From CAWIOX01 sp963837775 (lineage in GTDB: Bacteria; Pseudomonadota; Gammaproteobacteria; Burkholderiales; Burkholderiaceae_D), in assembly GCA_963837775.1 (NCBI GenBank), contig CAWIOX010000032.1:1-64000 (forward strand): a stretch of DNA of 64,000 nt, in the 5' to 3' direction. Below are positions 56,850 to 64,000 of the stretch, one piece after another; positions within the stretch are counted from its first letter, which is position 1; each line of letters begins with the position of its first letter. Under the pieces are notes generated by a model. The model did not search any database and was not told where the DNA came from. It saw nothing but the letters and a program-made list of their open reading frames with translations. The position numbers were made by a program, and so were the translations under genes.

Positions 56850-57662
56850 ATGAAACCGACTGAACAGGGCCAGCTCGGCTTGCCGTTCATGTCGCCGGAG
56901 TCATCCGGTGCAGCGCCGCGACCTCCCGTCGCAGCCGGCACCCTGCGGCGCGCCCTGATCAACGGCAAAATCCTCGACTACACGCTGCGCCGCTCGACGC
57001 GGCGTTCGATCGGCTTCATGATCAACGAGCATGGCTTGCGCGTCAGCGCGCCGAAATGGGTCACCCTGGCCGCCATCGAAAGCGCGCTGCATGACAAGCA
57101 AGGCTGGATTTTCAGCAAGCTGGCGCAGCGCCATGAACGCGCGATCCAGCAACAAAAATCAGCGCCGGAATGGTCCGACGGCAGCCGCCTGCCGTATCTC
57201 GGCGGCCACCTGACGCTGCGGCTGCGCGTCGCGGCCGAGAGCGCCATCATGCACGATGCGGCAGCCGCCGAGCTGCATGTCAGCCTGCCGCCCGGTGCCT
57301 CCGGGTCACAACTGAAGCAAGAGGTGCACACATGGCTGCAACTGGCGGCAAAACGGCTGTTTGCAGAACGCCTGCCGCACTACGCGAACCGGCTGGGGGT
57401 CAGCTATCAGTCGTTTGCACTGACTTCGGCCAAAACGCAGTGGGGCTCCTGCACCGCGCAACGCAAGATCCGCCTCAACTGGCGTCTGATCCATTTTCCG
57501 TTGACGCTGATCGACTACGTGGTTGCGCATGAACTGTCGCACCTGCGCGAGATGAACCACAGCCCGCGCTTCTGGGCCACGGTGCAGTCGATCTACCCCG
57601 ACCATGCGCTGGCCAGGAAAACCCTGCGCGAACAGGCGCGCCTGCTGCTGCCGCTGCTTTAG
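56850..57662 (+). CDS. YgjP/SprT-like zinc metallohydrolase (DUF45)
   Basis: A 270-residue protein with the zinc motif YVVAHELSHLREMNHSPRFW (HExxH and a later His) and the preceding AKTQWGSCTAQRKIRLNWRL, the pattern of the YgjP-type M48-related family. The N-terminal 40 residues are variable. The role is unknown in most species; hydrolysis of a peptide or cyclic nucleotide-type bond has been suggested for relatives. It starts 14 bp after plsC and probably ends that operon. Confidence 0.88.
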   Translation: MKPTEQGQLGLPFMSPESSGAAPRPPVAAGTLRRALINGKILDYTLRRSTRRSIGFMINEHGLRVSAPKWVTLAAIESALHDKQGWIFSKLAQRHERAIQQQKSAPEWSDGSRLPYLGGHLTLRLRVAAESAIMHDAAAAELHVSLPPGASGSQLKQEVHTWLQLAAKRLFAERLPHYANRLGVSYQSFALTSAKTQWGSCTAQRKIRLNWRLIHFPLTLIDYVVAHELSHLREMNHSPRFWATVQSIYPDHALARKTLREQARLLLPLL

Positions 57663-57723
57663 CGCGTGCTGCCCACGACCGGCCCGACACGCATTCGCAG
57701 CGCCTGCAATTTCATAAAAAACA

Positions 57724-57801
57724 GGGAGTATTACCATTTTCATGGCATCAGCCGCACGTGTTTATTGGCATTGAAAATATACCCCTACCTGTATATGAAA
57801 T
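57724..57801 (+). repeat. Intergenic repeat family, copy E
   Basis: This is a divergent copy starting GGGAGTAT. It ends with the best outer hairpin of the family, ATATAC-N8-GTATAT, with a C-rich loop. It lies between two convergent genes, the metallohydrolase and chpA. Confidence 0.55.
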
Positions 57802-57876
57802 ACATCGAGCGCTGCCCATCGCCATCTTTTTTCATGTTTTTCGCGAACAGCTAATCACCGTGCGCAACCTCGGCCA

Positions 57877-57916
57877 ATAAAAAACCCGCATCAAACGGCG
57901 GCGTTTGATGCGGGTT
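57877..57916 (-). terminator. Terminator of the pilJ-chpA transcript
   Basis: A perfect 15-bp stem (arm AACCCGCATCAAACG) with a 4-nt loop is followed on the minus strand by a run of Ts. It lies 20 bp past the chpA stop. Confidence 0.9.
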
Positions 57917-57935
57917 CTTGCTGCGGCAATACGGA

Positions 57936-60900
57936 TCAAGCCACGGCGACCGCTTTCCCGATGAAGCCGGCAATCGATTCCAGCAATGCCGTTTCCTGGT
58001 AGGGTTTGCCGAAATAGGCATTCACGCCCAGTTCTTTCGCATAGTTGCGGTGCTTGTCGGCCGTCCTGGAGGTGATCATGATGATCGGGATATGACGCGT
58101 GCGCTCATCGCTGCGCACATTGCGCGTCAGGTCGAAGCCATCCATCCGCGGCATTTCAATATCCACCAGCATCACATCGGGCGTGATGGTCTGCAATTGC
58201 TGCAGTGCATCGACGCCATCTTTGGCGAGCACCACCCGATAGCCCTCACGCGCCAGCAAACGCTGCGTGACCCGCCGCACCGTGAGCGAATCATCAACCA
58301 CCATCACGATGTTCTGGGTGCGCAAGCCCTGTATCGGCTGGCTGCCCCCGGCATCGCCGGCATCGATCGCGGCAGCAGACATTTCGGCCACCGCCCCTAT
58401 ATCCTGCTGCGCATCCGTGGTATTTGCCCTTGGCACGCGCAGCGCCAGCGGCACCGGATTCAGGATCAGGATGATCTCGCCGGAGCCGAGCACGGTAGCG
58501 CCGGCGATACCGATCATGCGCGCCAGTTGCGGGCCGATATTCTTGACCACCACCTCGCGGTTGCCGATCACCTCATCGACGTGGATCGCAACCCGGTCGT
58601 TGCCGCTTTTCAGGATGATGATGGGTGAGTATTGCTGCGCCACCGGCGCTGTCACCGCATCGCCCAACAGGGTCGGCAAATAATGCAGCATCACGCGCTT
58701 GCCCTGCCATGCAATTGCGCCATCGTTATAGGCGGCGGCCAGTGCATTGCTTTTCAATTGCTGGACTTGCTCGACCAGGGCCGAAGGAACTGCATACGTG
58801 CTGCCGCCGGTCGACAGCAACACGACCTGGGTGACCGCCAGCGTCAGCGGCAAATGGATGATGAAGCAGGCTCCCAATCCGGTGTCGGACTCAATCGCAA
58901 TCCGGCCGCCGAGTGCCGCGACTTCCGAATGCACCACATCCATGCCGACGCCACGCCCTGCCAACTCGGTGATTTCCGCCGCCGTCGTGAACCCGGGACG
59001 GAAAATCAGATCGACCGCCTCGACATCCGACACCACCTGGTCATGCGTGAGCAAGCCGGTCATTTTGGCCTTTTCGCGGATGCGCGCCAGATTCAGGCCT
59101 TGTCCGTCATCGGAAAAGCGCAGCACAACTTCGTTGCCCTCCTGCTTGATTTCCAGCCGCAACTCGCCGGTTTCGCTCTTGCCTGCCGCACGTCGCTGCT
59201 CACGGGATTCGATCCCATGCACGATCGCGTTGCGCAGCAAATGCCCGAGCGGTTCGGCCATTTTCTCCAGCACGCCCCGATCCAGCTCGACCGTGGCGCC
59301 ATGAATATCCAGATTCACCCTTTTATCGACCTCCTTGGCGGTCTGGCGCGTCACCCGGTACAGGCGCTCGGCAATGCTGGCAAACGGCACCATCCGCACC
59401 CGCATCAAATCCTGCTGCAGATCGCGGGTCAGGCGTGCCTGGCTCGACAAATCCGTGGTCGCAGCATCAATCGTGCGATTCAGGCTCTGCTGCACCGTGG
59501 CAACGTCATCCACGCTCTCCGCCATCATCCGCGTCAGTTCCTGCAAGCGGGTGAAGCGGTCGAACTCCAGCGGGTCGAACTCACGATCGCCCGACTGCGG
59601 CATCAGCGACATGATCTGGGTCTCGGCCTGCATCTCGATTTCACGCAACTGACTGCGCAGGCGGGCCACGTTCTCGGTCAACTCCGACAGCGACAAGCGC
59701 ATCGCGCCGACTTCGGTTTCCAGTTTGGAACGGGAAATGGAGACCTCGCCGGCCTGATTCACCATGCGATCGATGATGTCGGCACGCACCCGCACCAGCG
59801 GTGCGCTGGCGGCCTTGTTCATTGCCGACAACTGTGTGCCTGACAGCAGCGGTACCGCCTCGAATGCTTCCGCCTCGATGTCGGCAGCATTATCTGACGC
59901 TACTGCAGTCGTTACCGCCGGCGTCGCCGGTGCTTGCTGCAACTGCTCGAACAAGGTCAGGCTATAGTCATGCTGCGCCAGCATCTCATCGAGTGCCGCA
60001 GCAGACGGTGAACCGCCATGCATCAGGTTTTCAATCTGCGATTCCATCCCATGCACGTGCTGGCCAAGAATCATCGCTCCCGCCATCCGCGCACTGCCTT
60101 TGACGGTATGCAGCGATCGCAACAATGCATGCGGTGCAGCAGCATCCTGAGGCGTTTTCTGCCAGTCGCGCAAGTCCTGCCCGATTTGCGGAAACAGGTC
60201 GCGTCCTTCCTCGATAAAGACGGGCAACAAATCGGCATCCAGTTCATCCCTGAGTATGAATGCGGCATCATCAACGGCGGTGGCGTCCTCCGGCACTGCC
60301 TCGACAACGCCAGCCGGAATCTGCTCCGGCTCCGGCGCTGGCTCGACAACGTCAGCTGGGATCTGCTCCGGCTCCGGCACTGCCTCGACAACGTCAGCTG
60401 GAATCTGCTCCGGCTCCGGCACTGCCTCAACAACGTCAGCTGGAATCTGCTCCGGTTCCGGCGCTGGCCTCAATGGCAGCAGCATCATCATCCAGACCAA
60501 AATCAAGATCAAGTTCCAGATCCGGACCAAAATCCAGGCTGATTTCGGCATCGAAGGTCGGTATCACTGTCTCGACAGGCTTGCTCTCGGCACGACGCAA
60601 TACTGCCATGCGCATCCGCTCCAATACCCTGACTTGTTCCGGTTCCGCTGCCGGCATTTCTGCCAGCGCAAACTTTTGCAGCATCAGCTTGCAGCGTTGT
60701 ACGCACTGCTCCAGCGTGTCGTACTCGCTGTCGAGCAGGGTCACCGGTTGTCGCGCCAGTTGCTGCAACAGCATTTCCAGCGTATGCGCTATATCGTGCA
60801 GATAAGCGAAGCCTACCGTGGCGGAACTGCCCGCCAGGGAATGCGCGGCATTGAGCGCCTGCTGGGTGACCGCACGATAGGACTCATGACGCCATTCCGA

Positions 60901-63721
60901 GAAATCCTGAGATAACAAGCGGACGATCTCATCGGTTTCGGCCAGGTAGATATTGTGCAAGGGCACACTGATCTCGATATTGCCGATGCGCTTGACGCTG
61001 TCGTCATTCTTCAGCGTACCGGCCGTCATGCCCGGGAATTCGATGACTTTGGAAGGCGGCGGCTCCGGAGCCACTTCCGCAGCTGTTGCAATATCGGCAC
61101 CAGTTGTCGCGCTGATTTCCGTTGCGCGCAGCGACATCATCCGCAGATGGCCCATCATCCTGCCCGGACAATGCCGGCTCGGCATCATCATGATTGCCGC
61201 GGACACGATGATTTCTTCGGCAGGTGCATCGCTTGACGACTGCGACAACTTCAGCTTCGAGCGGCTCACCCATTTTTACGCGCTCGGCAGCACTGGCCAG
61301 CGCTTGCGGCGTACGGGCCGAATAGCCATCCGCCTTGATCTCCGCAACCCATGCATCGAGTTGTTCATGTGCCATTTCCAGCAGCGCATACAGGTCGGCA
61401 GTTCCGCTGCGGGCCTCGGCAAGCCACAGGTTCAATACCTGCTCGACAGCCCAGGCTGCATCGCCAAACGCGCCCAAGCCCACCATGCGACCACTGCCCT
61501 TGAGGGTATGGAAAGACCTGCGCAAGGTCAGCAGATGTTCCTGATTGTGCGGCACGATACGCGACTGCGGCACCGTCTCGCTGACACAGGCCAGCACCTC
61601 TTCGGCTTCGGAGATGAATATATCGCGCAGTTCGGCATCCATCGCCTCTTCCGTCTCGGGCAACGCCAAGGTGCTGGCGCCATCAACTGCCGCCGTTTGC
61701 GATACCTCCTGCAACTGGTGCTGCTCCGCCATGGCAGGCGCTGCTTGCGGAGGTTCAGCATCCGCAGCAGGTGCCGACAAGACTTGCTCCGGTGCGATCT
61801 CTGATGCTTCTTGCTGCTCCGGCAACATCGGCTGATCCGTTTCCGGCAGCGCTATTTCAGACGTCTCAGCAGAGTCAGGTTGAGGCTGAACCGATCCGTT
61901 CTCACTGCCGGACAAATCCTCGGAAGAGGCTGCCTGATCAGCCTCTTCCGGCACCGCTAACGGCTGGTATGGGGTATTTTTTTCGAACAGGCGGGCATGG
62001 AAAAGACCTTGCTCTTCATTGAAGGAAAAATGGTTTTTCGCTGTTTCCGGATGGGTCGGCAACATTTCGATGAAAAAACCCAAGGCGCCGATATTTTGCG
62101 CGACGTCCTTCAGCGCGCCCTGCTCCTGCCCGTTTTCAGCGCCGCCCTGCGCAAAGCGCTGCACTATCTGTTGCGTGTGCTGTACTGCACGCATCGCATC
62201 ATCCTGGTCCAGCATCGCCAGGACACCGCCGATCTGGTGCAGAATTGGCTCGATCTGGGTCAGTTCCGCGTATTTTTCCGGATTGTAAAAATAGTCATCC
62301 AGCGTTTTTTCAACCTGACGCAAGTTGGCCTGCATTTCGGCCGCCAACACCGCCATGGTCTGGCGTTGCTGCGCCTGTTCCGACAGCTCATCCAGCCATT
62401 GCGCCGCTACGGCCGGGTTCTCGCCGGCGACAATCGACAACAATCTGGCCGTCAGCGCATCGGCACGCGCAGAAAAATCATCCGACAGGCGGTTGATGTG
62501 ATCCAGTGCGTTCTCCACGAACAGCAGGCTGGTTGCCATTTCAAGGCAAATGCTGTCGCCCGGATTCGAATGAGCGGCATGACGGGCCAAGCCATTCAAT
62601 TCACGCAGCAACTTGAGCAGTGAAACCGAATGCAGTTGTTCGCCGGCCTGACGCAAACCCTGCATTTCCCGCTCGAAAGATTCCGCCAGATTGGTTTCCC
62701 CGGCCGAAATACGGTTCCACACGCCTTTGGCCTGAGCCAGATGTTCTTTGGCGCTGCGCAACGCATCGGCATCAATCTGCCCGTAGCGCTTTCTCTCGTA
62801 ATCCTCAGGAACTTGCCCCTCCAGCGCATACGCATCACGAATCTGGCGCACCAGCGGCGATGGCTTTTCGGCTTGCGCGATGAAGAACAGCGCATCGCGC
62901 AATACCCGATCCGACAGACTGGAAGCGCCCTGGGCCAGACGCCGAATCTGCAGGTTGATCAGGGCGAACAGTTGCTTCACATGACGGTCGCTCTGGATTT
63001 GCCCCGCAGCGGCCGCCTCGGCAAAACCATGCAATACCCACCAGGCGCCGTAAGTTTGCGGATCAGTCTGTATCTGCGCGATATCGCCGATGACATCGCG
63101 CATGAGCGCCGTGCTGTCGCAACTGGCAACTGGGCCGGCATGCTTGAGCAACGGCAACAAAGCCCGCTCGAAACGCTGGCGCAGGCCGGCCAGTGCAGCC
63201 GGGGCCGCTGGCGGCGCAGATTGCCCCGCCGGCGGCAACGCCGGCGCAGTCACCAGCGCTGGGAAAAACAAGTCAGCCGGATGGATGCGCTCAGCCCCCA
63301 GCAACTCCTGCACCGCCTTGTAATAGGGGAACAAACGCACCGCCTGATGCGGCGCGCCTGACAACAGTTCTTCCAGATACTCGACTACCGCCTGACAGGC
63401 GCTGTCGATCACCTGCATGGTTTCCGGCGTGAGTGCCATCTGTTCTGAAGCGATGCGTTCCAGCAATTGCTCCAAAATTTCGGTAACGAGGGCAACGCCA
63501 TCGATATCGACGATTTGCAATGCGCCATGCGCCTGATGCAAATGGGTTTTGGCGTGATACAGCGAGGTCGTCCGCGATTCTGCATCCTGCACGGCGGCAT
63601 CATGTAAAGCGGCATTGGAGCGTGACAGTGCTTCACGGATTTCACCCATCACCCACGATAAGGATCCGGTATCAATGCTATCGCGACTACCTTGCGGCAC
63701 AACGGAAAAATGGGTGCTCAT
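57936..63721 (-). CDS. chpA: ChpA/PilL-type hybrid chemotaxis kinase (several frameshifts)
   Basis: About 1,920 residues. Order: an N-terminal FimV/ChpA-like region, Hpt-type domains with SFHTLKGSGRMVGLG, AAHSLAGSSATVGF and SLHTVKGSARMAGA, a 14-residue tandem repeat (PEPEQIPADVVEAV, four units), dimerisation and CheA ATPase (HLLRNAIVHGIE, FSDDGQGL, GRGVGMDVV), CheW-like (STYAVPSALVEQVQ) and a receiver (VVDDSLTVRRVTQR, LVDIEMPRMDG). It runs the chemosensory system controlling type IV pili. The frame is broken by an extra C near 60468 and one or more shifts at 61120-61260. GAGG precedes the ATG at 63721. It lies downstream of pilJ. Confidence 0.9.
60300..60467 (-). repeat. 42-bp tandem repeat within chpA
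   Basis: Four head-to-tail units of 42 bp (starting 60300, 60342, 60384 and 60426) encode a Pro/Glu/Val-rich 14-residue spacer between Hpt domains. The units differ by only a few bases, so copy number is likely variable between strains. Confidence 0.9.
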
Positions 63722-63808
63722 GATTGCCTCGGCAGGTCAAAATGCGACAGGCCGCAAGACGGTCTGCTGCAACGCTTCACTAATGGCTCACCAACTGGCG
63801 CCATCGAA

Positions 63809-64000
63809 TCAGGCGGTGACGCGGAATCGAGCCACGGAATTCTTGAGCTCCTGGGCCAGATGCGACAACTCGCGGATCGATTGTGCCGTTTGTTGCGTAC
63901 CGTCCTTGGTCTGCTCGGTCACCGTCAGGATGTGCTGAATATTATGTGCCACGCTGTTGGCGGCAGTCGCCTGCTGTTCCGTTTCGTAGGAAATACCCTG
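63809..64000 (-). CDS. pilJ: PilJ methyl-accepting chemotaxis protein, C-terminal end
   Basis: The last 63 codons of a chemoreceptor run off the right edge. The residues GISYETEQQATAANSVAHNI are followed by QHILTVTEQTKDGTQQTAQS and LAQELKNSVARFRV, the typical end of PilJ, the receptor of the type IV pilus chemosensory system. It ends 87 bp before chpA on the same strand, matching the usual pilG-pilH-pilI-pilJ-chpA order. Confidence 0.88.
   Translation of the reverse strand, partial: QGISYETEQQATAANSVAHNIQHILTVTEQTKDGTQQTAQSIRELSHLAQELKNSVARFRVTA

Overview
The window looks like a chromosome segment of a betaproteobacterium of the order Burkholderiales, most probably Oxalobacteraceae-like (Herminiimonas, Herbaspirillum or Collimonas relatives). 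This rests on the gene order miaB-phoH-ybeY-corC-lnt-glyQ-glyS-gmhB-plsC, the chpA/pilJ twitching-chemotaxis genes and the generally GC-rich coding. The family assignment is from memory of family content, not from a search.

Layout. 1-906: no gene recognised. 907-8021: a lower-GC, all-minus-strand block of redox and electrophile-detoxification genes (aminotransferase, Old Yellow Enzyme homologue, OsmC, DsbA-like, TetR, AhpD-like, SDR) with three related palindromic operators. 8022-8724: a scar-like region with short repeats and a transporter remnant. 8725-13690: PHB-depolymerase-type esterase, an RHH regulator with 11-bp-phased iterons, a flavoprotein, a frameshifted glyoxalase and a triple-BON protein. 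13880-28556: housekeeping genes (queG, tsaE, amiC, split chromate transporter, mutarotase, alpha-carbonic anhydrase, MerR regulator plus copper ATPase with three YHS domains, dedA, BON lipoprotein, mutL, miaA, tRNA-Met).

28511-42616: a 14.1-kb island-like segment. It begins at the 3' half of an intact tRNA-Met(CAT) gene and ends at a second, decayed copy of the same 3' half plus its terminator. It carries a decayed hybrid-kinase/adenylate-cyclase operon, a SecB paralogue and a complete acetone-carboxylation operon (acxA, acxB, acxC, a 32-codon small ORF and an acyl-CoA ligase). The divergent sigma-54 activator gene acxR and a near-consensus -24/-12 promoter before acxA complete the regulatory unit. 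No integrase is visible. Just outside the right end lies a near-identical kinase/cyclase operon (43135-46149), so the segment is also bounded by long direct repeats.

46407-64000: miaB-phoH-ybeY-corC-lnt-glyQS-gmhB-plsC-metallohydrolase on the plus strand, then chpA and the end of pilJ on the minus strand.

Two patterns cut across regions. First, a 75-80-bp intergenic repeat family occurs at least five, possibly six, times, each copy between genes. Second, otherwise conserved genes (lnt, mutL, chpA, cyclase 2, glyoxalase, a small exported protein) are each broken by one-base shifts. Because lnt is normally essential, many of these are probably sequence errors. The island kinase/cyclase copy, with several indels and a 172-bp deletion, looks truly decayed.
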